Shown here in pieces: positions 1 to 64,000 of a stretch of DNA of 64,000 bases. The stretch is from Apricaphanius iberus. Its lineage: Eukaryota > Chordata > Actinopteri > Cyprinodontiformes > Aphaniidae. Position numbers and translations under genes: made by a program. The DNA lies in assembly GCA_028564705.1 (NCBI GenBank), contig JAPXFQ010001003.1, forward strand, positions 3,477,001-3,541,000. Direction: 5' to 3'. Below the pieces are notes generated by a model. That model was not told where the DNA came from. It ran no database searches and was given only the letters and a program-made list of their open reading frames with translations. Position 1 is the first letter of the stretch, and the number at the start of each line of letters is the position of its first letter.

Positions 1-1626
1 CACTAAGAAATTTTTAGACCAAAAAAATTTGGAATTTAACAAGTTTACACCCAAAATGGAAAAATATGCCCTGAAACTGAAAGACGGTATTGGTAAAGAC
101 CAAGTTACACAGTTTACCAGCAAAGAAAAAAAGGTTGTTTTTGGGTTTAGTAACACTTTAAGGTACATTAAGGGTGGCAATGGTAAGCAACACTTTCTGC
201 ATTCAAATTGTGCAATTAGCAAGGAGAAAAAGTGCTAAGAAATAGCTCCCATACCATTTTGCCACCACTAGCCTGAAATTTTAATGTAAGGCAGGATGGA
301 TTTTTTTTATGTTATTTACTCCAATTTATGACCTTACCATCTGAATTTGGCAACTAATCAAGACTTATGAGACCAGGGAACAATTAGCCTGGTTGAATAG
401 CAGGGTACATTTCTCGTTCTTCAAAGACGGAGGTAGTATCTTTGCTATTTTTCGGTGCTGCCGTGCATCTGTTCAAAGGGTCAAAGGGCTGTGTGTTCAA
501 AGAGACTATTCCTCATATATTGGTATTTTCACCAACACAACTTTCTACTTTCTCATTCTGTCCGAAAAAAAGCCACCAAAGATTTTTCTGCATTAAAGTG
601 ACAGTACATACCTAAATCACTGCAAGCAAGCAGTATTTTTATCGAAGTGAGGGCCTTACCAACGGATGGCCATAAAGGCCACAATTTCTGCTACTACAGA
701 TGATTGTTTAACCTCCACTAAAATCATATAGAAAGAAAAATCACAAGCATATTAGACTCTCTTTCATCAAAGGCAGCAAGCGAAGAAGTAAATGGGTAAA
801 AAAACATTTATAAATCGCGAAACATTTCAGCATTTTGTAAGTTAGTAATATTATTCAGATGCTTTTTTAAATGAATAAACTTTAATGTTAGACGGAATTA
901 CCTCCATGGAAATAATGACTACTTCCAGGGGACGCTGAAACCATATCACTGTGACTGGCACTGCTTTGAAAAAACATTTAGGTGAATGTTGTTTCCTGTC
1001 CAGCAAAAAGCATGCAACTTCAGCTTGTGTCCTTAGACTTTGCTGATCCTTCAGTTATTTCCATCGAGAATGCCATGTTCACTGTAGTTTTCTAGCGGTG
1101 TTGATCATCTCTGTGGGCTTCCGACTCTGACACAGAGGTGCGGGCTAGGTTTGTGTCACACCAAGGCTCTGACACAGCGGCTGAGTGGGTGCCTCTCCCT
1201 TTGCAGGGAGCCGGCGTCTCCGAGGCCGCCCCGGCGACCTGGGTTGTGTGGGTCTCGGCTCAGTCAGGCAGTCCAGGTTGGAGAAAGTGGGTTTTTTTGT
1301 TTTGTTTTTTTACAGCCTATTTGTAGAACTCTTCATTTAAACTTCTTATAGAGGACAAGGGGATAGTGATGTAATCGGATGTTCAAAACTCAGTAAATGT
1401 GTTTTGTCCACCCAGGCTCACTTAGAAGGAAACACGGCATCCAATATGTCCACCCTATAAACTGGGACCGGCGCCCATGTATTTTAGACCCACTTTTTAT
1501 GGTTATATGTCGTGAAGCCACTAATAATTTTCAATGATTGGGCATCATTTTATTCATTTTCAACAGTATTTAATTGTATATTTTCAGAGATTAGTGGTAA
1601 AACCTACACCTAGGAGATTTAAGCTC

Positions 1627-1763
1627 TGATGCGGCCGAGGAGGTCGTAAAATTAGACGCGGGAGAGACGGAAGTAGCACTGAAAGCGAACCTCATCCATA
1701 CGCAGCTCCTGGAGCAAATGGTTAAACTCCCCAAACTCGGAACGCATCTGAATAGTGGCCGCT
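1627..1763 (-). pseudogene. PIF/Harbinger-like transposase fragment
   Basis: Read on the minus strand, this stretch encodes a scrap resembling the N-terminal part of PIF/Harbinger transposases: E-F-x-x-L-x-Q-E-L-R-M-D, then R-F-x-x-Y-F-R-L-S, then a stop, then F-Y-D-L-L. The internal stop and the lack of the downstream catalytic DDE region mean it is dead. Ends of the parent element were not found. The family call comes from motif recall, not a search. Confidence 0.55.
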
Positions 1764-2154
1764 GATGCACCCGATGTCAACTTTGTCTAGCTTTATCTAG
1801 CAAATAAAGCCAAGTCACTCTCTCGTTACGATCCACCATATTTCAGAACGTACAGCAACAGAGGAAACCCCACCCATGCGTTGTTTTTTTCTGAGAAGCA
1901 GGCTATGGAAGCCAAAAAGTACATACGTCAAACTTCATCCGCTGAATGCGTTGCCTGACGCAGACCAAATGTGCGGTGTGAATGCAGCTTTAGTCTCACT
2001 TAGAGTTGACGCTTTTTTATGCCAGATGATAAACTACATTAACATGTCTAAAAATGGGATTTCCATCAACCACACCACAGATTATCTGACGAGATGTATC
2101 TAAATGAGGCTTACCTATAGAAATTAAATTCACACTCCTCATTCTATTAATATA

Positions 2155-3363
2155 TATACTCACTGGCCACTTCATTAGGCATCCCTGTCCAACTGCTCAT
2201 TAACGCAAATTTTTAATTAGACAATCAGTTGGCGGCAACTCAATGCATTTAGGCATGCGGACATGGTCAAGACGATCTGCTGCAGTTCAAACCGAGCATC
2301 AGAATAGGGAAGAAAAGTGACTTTGAACGTGGTATGTTTGTTGGTGCCAGACGGGCAGGTCTGAGTGTTTCAAATACTGCTTATCTACTGGGATTTTCAC
2401 GCACAACTTTCTTTAGGGTATACAAAGAATGGTCTAGAAAAAGGGAAAATGTTCAGTGATCAGCATTTCTGTGGGCCAAAATACATTGTTGATGCCAGAG
2501 GTCATAGGAGAATTGCCAGACTAGTTTGAGCTGATAGAAAGGCAACAGTAACTCAAATAACAACTTGTTACAACCAAAGTATGCAGAAGAGCATCTCTGA
2601 ACACACAACACGTCAAACCTTGAGGCAGATGGGCTACAGCAGCAGAAGACCACACCAGGTGCCACTCCTGTCTGCAAAGAACTTGAAACTAAGGCTACAA
2701 TTCACACAGGCTGATAAAAATAGGAAGAATAGAAGATTGGAAAATGTTGCCTGGTCTCACGAGTCTCGATTTCTGCTTTGTCATTCGGATAGAAGGGTCA
2801 GAATTTGGTGTCAACAACATGAAAGCATAGATCCATCCTGCCATGTATCAACGGTTCAGACTGGTGGTGGTGGTGTAATGGTGCGGGGGACAATTTCTTT
2901 GCACACTTTGGGCCCCTTTAGTACCAGTTGATCATCGTTGCATCACCACAGGCTACTTGAGTATTGTTGCTGACTATGTCCACTACTTTATGACATTAGT
3001 GTACCGATCTTCTGATGGCTACTTCCAGTAGGATAATGCGCCATGTCATGAAGCTTGAATCATCTCAGAATTGTTTCATGAACAATTAATGCATTCACTG
3101 TACTCAAATGGCTTCCTCAGTCACCAGATCTCAATCCATAAGAGGGATGTTGTGCAATAGGAGATTTGCATCATGGATGTGCAGCCGACAAATCTGCAGC
3201 AACTGCATGATGCTATCCTGTCACACAATGGACCAAAATCTCTGAGGAATGTTTCCAGTACCTTGTTTAAACTATGCCACGTATTAAGGCGGTTCTGAAG
3301 GCAAAAGGGGGTCCAACCCAGTAGTAGCAAGGTGTACCTAATAAGGTGGCCAGTGAGTGTATA
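2155..3363 (+). mobile_element. Tc1/mariner-like transposon, decayed
   Basis: The ends are inverted copies: the left tactcactggccacttc and the reverse complement of the right end, tacactcactggccacctt, with TA at both borders as expected for TA-targeting Tc1 elements. Between them lies a broken transposase gene on the plus strand. Length, about 1.2 kb, is close to a full Tc1-like element. The termini have diverged from each other, so the copy is old. Confidence 0.85.
2260..3340 (+). pseudogene. Tc1-like transposase, broken by frameshifts and stops
   Basis: The best-preserved part is an open stretch at 2581-2931 with hallmarks of Tc1-type DDE transposases: SISEHTTRQTLRQMGYSSRR from the DNA-binding half, WSHESRFLL where the first catalytic Asp is normally found in a D-E-S/T context (here replaced by His), and GGGGVMVRG. 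Downstream pieces at 2985-3330 still resemble the region with the other catalytic residues but in other frames. The gene cannot make a working enzyme. Confidence 0.85.
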
Positions 3364-3782
3364 CAGTACTATGCAAAGGTTTTAGGCAAGTGTTAAAAAA
3401 TGCTATAAACAATTTTTTTTTTAAATGCATGTGTTACTCATTGATTTTCATCAATCAACAAAATGAAGGCTAAATAAAATCACAATTCGTTGTGATCATC
3501 CTTTATCTTCTAATCAGATGCAATTCTTCTAGGTACACTTGTGCATAGTTTTTAAAGGAACTAAGTTGGTAGGTTGTTCCAAATATCTTGTTGAACTAAC
3601 CAAAGATCTTCTGTGGATGTAGACTTACTCACATCCTTCTGTCCCTTCATGTAATTCCAGACACAATCGATGGTGTTCCGATCAGGGCTCTCTGGGGGCC
3701 ATACCATCACTTCCAGCACTTCTTGTTCTTCTTTACGCTGAAGAAGGTTTTTAATTGTTCCTTTAAATGGATGTTATTGGCC
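3364..3782 (-). pseudogene. Second Tc1-like element, transposase C-terminal relic
   Basis: Starting directly at the right border of the previous element, the sequence reads as the end of a different fish Tc1-like family (tgcaaaggttttaggcaagtg terminus). Its minus strand then carries the transposase C-terminal region, best preserved at 3690-3745 where the proline-rich PP-Q-S-P-D stretch before the third catalytic acid is recognisable. Stops and indels are present. It is interrupted at 3783 by a SINE. Confidence 0.75.
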
Positions 3783-4024
3783 TACTGTAGCTCAGTGGTA
3801 GAGTTGTCGGCCAGGAAATCGTGGGTTTGATTCCAGCTGTTGTGTCGTTAGGCAAGACACTTCACCTACCTTGACTGATGGTGGTGGTCAGAGGGGCCGC
3901 TAGCGCCAGTGTTTGGCAGCGTGTCCCGGAATCCATCACTAGAGTGTGAATCGGTGAATTACTCACTGTAGTGTGAAGTGCTTTGGGGTCCTCTGGACTA
4001 AATAATATGATATACAAGTACAGG
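3783..4024 (+). mobile_element. tRNA-derived SINE, copy 1
   Basis: The head carries a tRNA-like internal promoter: A box tagctcagtggt at 3788-3799 and B box ggtttgattcc at 3824-3834. The body has the shared family block aggcaagacacttcacc and the tail ends in gatatacaagtacagg. At least five more copies of the same family lie in the window. It sits inside the Tc1-like relic. Confidence 0.8.
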
Positions 4025-6926
4025 ATATTATTGCCTTTTTCTTTGGGGTCATTGCCCAGGAAGGCAGGAAGAAGTACAGCAAAGTTCCTATGTTTGGTTT
4101 GTCATTGTACAGCATAGCTTTAAGAATGTCAGCAGTCACTTTCAGAGCCAAGGTTGTGTAGACTGCTGGTTTCATAACGCTAGCTGCGCTAACTAAAGAT
4201 GCAAAAGATAACTTCAATTCTGAAATCCATAAAAAAGTTTCATGATAAATCTCTTGTTTTAAAGAGACCTCTCTCATACATGGAGTGTGACGTTGCCACT
4301 ACCTTTTAATATATATAATTAATGAACATTTATGGCAGAGAGGGTTAATGATATATTATGAATGCAGTTCTCCAAACCTAATGTATGGCGGTATGGATAA
4401 AAACTACGCTGCGATGTCTCACCAAATTACGTCTCAGCAAAACTCATTGCTCGGTGATTTGTAACTTTGTCCACCATAGAGTATAGATTAAAGTATAATC
4501 TCATGATGTACATTATCAGATCACTGACACTTAAAAATGAGGGTGCTGATTGCTCTTTTGCTTTTATTTATAAAACACTTGAAGTGGTGTTGCACAGATA
4601 AGATTGTGGATATGCTCATCAGGAATGTGAAATTCCCTCATCTGATCTCATGCTGTATCTTCCATTACCTGTTCGTGAGGTATCTGTGCTCATATTGGAT
4701 TATGTGCCTTAATTTTACCCGAAATGCTTTTAAAAAAAATGTATTTCTGCATTTTTTCTGCTGTGTTCACTCATGAACAGATTTTTGTATCTAAATAAAG
4801 TAAATTATGTAAAGCATGCTTTAGATCAAATAGGAGCTTCCAATTCTTATCTCCTTTCTCTTTCTCCACCTGCTACCTGGGCCTATTAATACCCTCTCCT
4901 GTGCTGCCCAGTCCCCCCGCCTGCAGCACACATGCTTTTCTCTGGCTTTCCTCCGTTTGGGGAGGGGGGGTTCTGTGCACGGCCGGGCAGAAACAGATGC
5001 GCTCTTGCACTGAAATGCATTCCTAGCTGCATGCAAAGATAGTTGCTATGGCAACCATCTGTCTCCTTCGCAGCTCTGGAATCCGATAAAGAGGAGAGGA
5101 GTGTGTATATGCTAGGTGGGATGGTTAAAAAAAATGTCTATGCTTTAAATATGTTTATTTGCCTCTTTGCATTTTTTATCCTTAGTTGTTCTGATGAGAT
5201 GCAGCCTTTTCTTAAGAGGCCTGCTCCATTCCAAGGTGCTGTCAACATACTTTGAAGGGATGTAGATCCTTGTAATCTGTATTTGAAGAGCAAAACATAG
5301 GGACTGGAAATAGAAAGAAATCAACACACAACCCCCTGCATTATGGTAATGAATCGCTGTTGAAAGCAGCTCATTTGTATTAGTTTCAAGTAGGCTGTGT
5401 GACATGTGTGCGACGTGTTTTTGTTTTCAGTCAGATGTTTTGGTTGTGATTTGATGTGACAGCTCAGTGTTCCTGGTCCTCTGTGGAAAACTGGGTCTCG
5501 ACATATGTTTGCTGCTGTTTTTTTTTAGGGTTAAAGTGCGCACAAAGGGATTGTCTGTGTTTATCTAACTGGGAGTCGCTATAAGCTCAGGCACCCAAAT
5601 TAGAGATTTTGCTCCTACATCAAATGATACATAGACACACTGGTTGGCCAACAGCTGGCTCTGACGGATATGCCATGATTAAAAAAAAAAAAAAAACAGG
5701 AACTGACACTAGAAGTGAAGCAAAGGAAGCTACAGGGTGAAAGTTCACTACATATATTAAGTAATAGTTATACACCTATAGGGGCAGCAAGAGCCGGAAA
5801 GAGCTGCTGTTTGATCTCACTCAGACCCACACGCCCCCCAGGAGCAGTTGACTAATCACTGCTAATGTATTCAGTCTTCACAACTCTCAGTCTGTCAACT
5901 GGGAAGCCATCACTGCCTCTATGTGCAGACACTGGCATAGACAGCAGCTATCACATAAAAAACACATAAGTTTATTAGTAGACTGAAGTACAGCCAGCAT
6001 AGTTTAATCTCCTGAAAAAAAATAAAATGCGGATGATCAAGATTTTTCGTCTTCCAAAGGATACCTTATCTTTTTTTTCAATTTAAGGATTGTTGTTGGG
6101 GGTTTTTTCTTACTCATATCCCAGGATAGTCTATGGCGTTTTTAACTGAATGCCTTTAATAATATCTATCATTCATGTTTTTTTTATTTAGATTTCATAA
6201 AAAAGTAAATATACTTGTCTTTTTATCTAAATTTTTACAATTCTGAACTTTTTATATTGTTTATGTATTGTACGCGTTTTGTCTCTAACAATTGTTTTTA
6301 CTCAATTCTACATTTTCTGCGGCATTGTATTGAAGTTGTCAGATAACTAATGTTTCATTAGATTAATCTTTTTTGTGTGTTTGGTTAATGGTTGACTGTA
6401 TGGTTATTTCTTGTTCTGACATCTGGACAGCCATGTTGTGTTCTACCGATTATATAAGAACAGTTCTTAGAATAAAACCTAGCTGATTGATTTATTGATT
6501 AGTAAAGGTGAAGCCCTTGTCAGAAAGTGCTACTTTAGCAGAGACTGAATATTAGAATTTATTTTACGGCAGAGATCAAAATTGGTGCCTTTTCTTCTAC
6601 ATATATATTTGGATGGATGGATGGATGCTTTGTTTCGTTTTTTAATTATGAAAAAAAGACCTTGGAGCAGAATTTTATGATTTTCTTTTTGATAAAAAGT
6701 GCAGTAGGACAGTTAGGTATGCTGTTTTTTTTGTTATCTGGTGCTAGAGACACCATAGTCACAGTCAGAGAAGTTAAGCACTCAAAAGCAACTTGCATTT
6801 TTAAAGGGATTATGCATAAGTGTAACCACGATTAAATATATAAAAATGTACATGTTTTTCTCATAGCAATGATCTGGTCAGTAAAATGAGCCCTGGCCGT
6901 TTCACCTCTATGTGCCTGTAAATTCA

Positions 6927-7793
6927 ATTAAAGTGACAGTGTGTAGTTTGTGCAGTACATCTTTGAAAATAGCCTTTAAAATATTATGTAATAATAATTA
7001 CATAAATCACATTAATTGCAAAATATTGGCAATATTGTAAAATATGACTTTGAAAATCAGTTTTAAAATACATAGGCACGGGTCTTCTTTTATGGGGAAA
7101 GCCATATTAGACGCAATCTTTACTTCTACAAGAGCCCGGACGGACAAGGGGCACGGAACAAGCCCGCTATTAAAATATTGATTTCCCCTCAAAATGCAAA
7201 TTTCTTTTGCCATAAATACATTTTTTCCTCTTTGCTAGTTCCAAGCGATGAAAGAGAGACTGATGTGCTCGTCATGTAGCTGCAAATAGATAATTCTCAG
7301 GGAATTGAGCATTTGAAAATAGCCACTGATGGACCTCCGTTGTTGAGTTTCTTACTCAAAGACACAAATACCGCATGCTTGTGATAATTTAGGTTCGCAC
7401 TGCCCCCTACTGTCCGACAAGCGTGTTCACACACACAAGTTTAGCTATCTCTATCATAAACAACAGCGGAGCGAGGGGTGACTGAAGGATGGATTCAACG
7501 GAGCATAAGAAGAAAACAGCTTCAAGCACCAGCGAATCTCCAGCCCAGACCCCAACTAAACATACACAACAGTAACATTTCTTACCTCAGTTGAAGACAT
7601 GCCTGCTAATCTGTACAATTTCGAGGACGGGACTGACTCAGCTGTTGTTTCTGTTTGTTTGTGAGTTAGCTCTCACACAGCATGTGTGCATCATGCACGA
7701 GCTTACCATTCAAGCTGCAGTTATGCATTTGGCCTGAGGGGTCATTCGAAAGCAAAAAAAAAAAAACTTTCAAACTTCACATAGTCCCTTCAA
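6927..7793. mobile_element. MITE-like element with divergent terminal inverted repeats
   Basis: The left end attaaagtgacagtgtgtag and the reverse complement of the right end, attgaagggactatgtgaag, match over most of 25 bases. The interior has no long open frame. The ends resemble a fish MITE type beginning with acagtgtgtag, but I could not find a clear target-site duplication, so the class is uncertain. Confidence 0.5.
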
Positions 7794-8455
7794 TAGGAGT
7801 ATTTAAATACAATATAAGTATATATAAATGTTTCTTACTGTATTTTCTATGATGATGAGGTTTTGTTAGACTGATGTTTGCTCAGATTTGATTACTGCCC
7901 AGCCATATCCTCAAAGAAAGGAGCCACATTAGTTAGTTAATGTGCCCAAAACTAATTGTTCTTATTGTGCTAAACTCGATATAGCATAATTCAAACTGGA
8001 TGCACACTTTTTGCTGTACACTGTCAACATCAGCTCCAGCTAAGTGTAATCACGCTTTCTAACGTTTTTAAAAGTTTATTAGCATTGATTTTATGAGTAC
8101 ACATCAGATGGAACAAACAAGAAAGTCTGTAGAGTTTGTGCACAACATCAGTGTATGTACGAGGCAGAGCACACAGTTTTAAGAAAGACATTTTCTGCTC
8201 TAGAACGTCTCATCTTAAATTGTATATATTCACCTACCTGTAGTGAGAAGCAGAGTAATGGCAAATATCAGCAACCTATTTGCCAACCTTTCTTTACAGC
8301 GTAAAAATTACTCCTTTGTAAATGGAGGCTCTAAAGTGTATGAGAAAAAAATAACTTGCGGCCAGCATTGAATAAGGGGCTTAAAAAGAAGTTTGGAGTT
8401 ACACTAAAAGTATATATGTATTTACTGTCCTATTCAATAAAATAGTAAACAAGAT

Positions 8456-8726
8456 GGCCTGTACTTGTATTGCACCTTGTGTAGTCCCTTAAGACCCCAA
8501 AGTGCTTTACACTACATTCAGTCATTCACACAATGGTGATGGCAAACTACTTGTAGCCACAGCTGCCCTGGGGCACACTGACCGGGCCCTCTGACCACCA
8601 CCAGTAGGCAATGGGTGAAGTGTCTTGCCCAAGGACACAACAACTGAGACAGTCAGAGCCGGGGCTCAAACCAGCACCCCTCCGCTTACAAGATGCACTC
8701 CCAGCTCTTAAACCACCTCATCACCC
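8456..8726 (-). mobile_element. tRNA-derived SINE, copy 2
   Basis: Minus-strand copy of the same SINE family: tail at 8456 (ggcctgtacttg), body block cttgcccaaggacacaac at 8625-8642, and on the minus strand a degenerate B box (ggtttgagccc, 8666-8676) then the tRNA-like head near 8700-8726. Confidence 0.75.
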
Positions 8727-11250
8727 TACAAAATAGATTAATATGTAGAATATACTGCTTGTTTGTCAAACTGAAAGTATTTTTTCAGTAAGGGAGGTAA
8801 TAAGACACAGGTTTTAAACATACTGTTAATAAAGTACACATTTCTGTATTAGAATGCTTTTTTTATTGGTCTTATTTATTATTCTAATCTTAAAATTCTA
8901 GACTAAATATATCCCCGAATTGGGGGCATTCTTTGACCTAATCACAGTCTCTCTTGTGTCTTCAGTGTAATATGAAAATGTTACATTAGCCCACCTGCTG
9001 CTCCAACAGTAAAAGTTTGAGATTAGATCTAAAATGTTTGCTTTCAGGTCTCTTAAGGAGATGTAAAACCTTGGAAGCTTAAAGTGAGTGTCAACTTCTT
9101 GATTATGCACAACATATTCCTAGCACTGCAACACAGCAAAGTGCTACAGGAATTAAGTAAAGCAGCAGCTCCAAAACCCAGTACAGCATTGACTTTAAAA
9201 TAATGTAACAGTCTATAATCTATCACTTTTTTAATATGGAAAATGAAAAGTGAAAACAGGAAGTGTAGGCGGAAACAGAATTTTCACTTCTGTTCCTGCT
9301 TTGTAGGACTTGTCTTGGCACTAAAGTGTTGCTAATAATACAGGAAGTGAGTAAAGAAGACATTTGAATCGCTGTCCCTGTTTATTAACCAACATGGCGT
9401 AAGGACTGTAGCGCAGGTAGTAGTTACAGGAAGTTAGAATAGTAGTGTCAAATTCTTTTGAGCTGCTGTTTAATAAATGTTAAAAGAGCTTATGATATGG
9501 CCATTATTTTTGCTATATGACAATAATTTAACAGATTAATAGATTGTAGTAAATGTGCTTTGTAATTTCCTGTCCTTTTTAATATTGATGATTAAAATCC
9601 ACCATCTTAGAAGCTCTGTTGAGTTTACAGACATTCCCAGCTTTTATAGAATTGCCAGCTCTGTTAAAAACTAAAGCAAAATCCTTTCATTATCATAGTG
9701 GTATATTCTGCTAATATTACAGCCTGTACATAACTAAAGAGGATCAAAGCTTATGTGTGATTAGGCTTTTTTGTACCTAATTTCTGCCGTGATTACCTCA
9801 TTATTTGCTGCTGCTGTGTTTTTATTAAAGCTCTCCAGTGTGTCATTCCCATTTGATTCAAAGGTTTTTTACCCCTCCCTCAGAAGTTGCCTACCGTACT
9901 TACTTACTTGCTCAGAGGGACTTGGAGTCAATCTAATGAGGCCCCTGTCCATAAGGGAATGAACAGAGGCGCCCGGGCTTTAGATTGCCTGCCTGACTGT
10001 GTGTCTTTGAGCTGATGAGAAAGAGACCACAGCCTTTAGAGGAGCTGTCTGCCTTCAAAGAGGTGCTTTGGTGGCTTGGATTGTCTAACAGTTGTCAGTT
10101 AGCACTTAATCTGGCTACCTGTCGGTCCGGTTCGACCGGCTGTGTGGTGAAAAGGGTTTTAAAAAAAAAAAAAAAAAACTGGTCCTGCCGGTAGCTGTCT
10201 TTGACTGAACTGATGTTTATTTAAATGCTGGCAATCCAGAGCTGTCGGTTTAAATGTCATTAATGTCTGGACCAATTCAGAGGTTCATACATCGAATTAC
10301 TGGCCAGTACTTTTTCTCCTGAGCGGGAAAGTAATTAACAAAGCCTGCTCTGAAAGTGACGCTGCTGTGGATAGCATTGAATTGAAGTGGAGTAGATCTA
10401 GCCGTCTCCTCCAGACCGCTGTTGTCAGGTGTGAAAACATGATACTACCAGTGGGGGTTTGTTATGGGTGAAGAGTAACCTGGCAACCAGGTGGCAAGAT
10501 GAGGTCATTAGGAGATGTTTACTTTACTGAAAAGCTGGCAACCCCCCTCCATGCTTGTGTTTGTTGATGGTTTTATCATCATGAGGGCTCACCCTACTGT
10601 TTTTCTTTGCTGTGTTTAGCTCTTCCAGACTCCATAAATGGGACGGAGATGTGCGTGCGTACACACCCACCCACTTGAAACGCCTCTCTGCTCTCTCTTA
10701 CATACACACACAGTCTCAGGTAAAGGGTTTTTCTCATTGCGTCACTCGCGCTGCGGTAGCAATGAGTGGTGCGGAAGCAGCTCTCGTCAGTTCGGAGGGC
10801 TTTTTGCCATTGAACGTGAAAAGAAGGTTGTTGTTTTTCTATTCAGCTGGAAACCAACCTTGTTGTGGCTGAAGGGATTTTTGGAGTTTATGTAAGAGAA
10901 ACCTTCAAAGGGAGACGTCCAGCTGTTGAGGAATGTGTTTGTAATGCGCCGCTCTGAGCTACGGGAAAACTCAGGTGCGACAGGGTGTTTCATTTGTTTC
11001 CCTGAATACAGGTGCTGTGCATCCCGTGTCCAGGTCTCCACTGTGTTTAATAGAGGACGGTTGTTACAGATACATTTTGTGTTCAGTTGTTTAAATTGGA
11101 TGCAGAAGTAAAACTGAAAGCTTTGTTTCTGGTAAAATGATATCCTATTTCTGCTCACCACTTGTACTTCTCTGTTTTCTTCCGTTCGTTCTCTTCCTCC
11201 TCCTCCTCCTCCTACTCCTCCTCGTCCTTTTTGTCTATCTACCTCTGCAG

Positions 11251-64000
<52,750 letters not shown>

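Larger units (their letters stand above)
1..11250 (+). other. tanc2: Upstream intron or 5' part of the TANC2 locus
   Basis: No coding exon could be recognised here. Because the exon at 11251 starts within a codon, at least the sequence just before it is intron. The identifiable content is repeats: a PIF/Harbinger transposase scrap (about 1627-1763), two abutting Tc1-like relics (2155-3780), SINEs at 3783-4024 and 8456-8726, and a MITE-like element (6927-7793). A GC-richer stretch at about 9960-10950 looks unlike the surrounding AT-rich intron. I see nothing recognisable in 1-1600, 4300-6900 and 8750-9900 apart from short A or T runs. Confidence 0.6.

Noticed and set aside
3783..3840. A possible tRNA gene, from good A and B boxes
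   Set aside because: No cloverleaf closes and the same head is attached to the body of a SINE present in several copies.

Overview
This window is vertebrate nuclear DNA, almost certainly from a ray-finned fish of the spiny-rayed (acanthomorph) kind. It is AT-rich, has short coding exons separated by long introns with GT-AG borders, and carries many relics of repeats typical of fish: Tc1-like transposons, a tRNA-headed SINE family, 5'-truncated L2/Rex-like LINE ends, PIF/Harbinger remnants and a solo LTR. The species cannot be named from the sequence alone.

The only protein-coding gene I can support is TANC2 (tetratricopeptide repeat, ankyrin repeat and coiled-coil containing 2), on the plus strand. 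I reconstruct 20 consecutive coding exons from 11251 to the window edge at 64000. Their joins keep one open frame of 1133 complete codons without a stop. The assignment to TANC2 rather than TANC1 rests on residue-by-residue recall of the human protein. Whether this is the a or b copy of the fish duplicates cannot be decided here. The gene is open at both ends: the first exon starts inside a codon, so upstream exons exist, and the last exon is cut by the window edge.

Layout. 1-11250: an upstream intron or the 5' part of the locus, with Tc1, SINE, PIF/Harbinger and MITE remnants. 11251-37865: four exons encoding the Ser/Pro-rich N-terminal region, separated by introns of 13.0, 1.6 and 11.3 kb. 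37866-50212: a 12.3 kb repeat-rich intron with a long-TIR element, a PIF/Harbinger MITE, perfect palindromes and a tail-to-tail SINE pair. 50213-58748: nine closely spaced exons encoding the P-loop NTPase core (Walker A at 50383-50406, Walker B near 53742-53756) and the helical region after it. 58847-64000: seven exons encoding the ankyrin-repeat array, which continues beyond the window. The TPR block, coiled coil and C-terminal PDZ-binding tail known for the family lie downstream and are not seen.

The protein is a postsynaptic scaffold in other vertebrates; nothing here suggests a different role. I find no new multi-gene system. The points most worth a second look are structural: a (TTCC)12 microsatellite acting as the pyrimidine tract of a coding exon's 3' splice site, a perfect 54-bp palindrome and several similar snap-back inverted repeats in introns, nested transposons, and a long-TIR element I cannot assign to a family.
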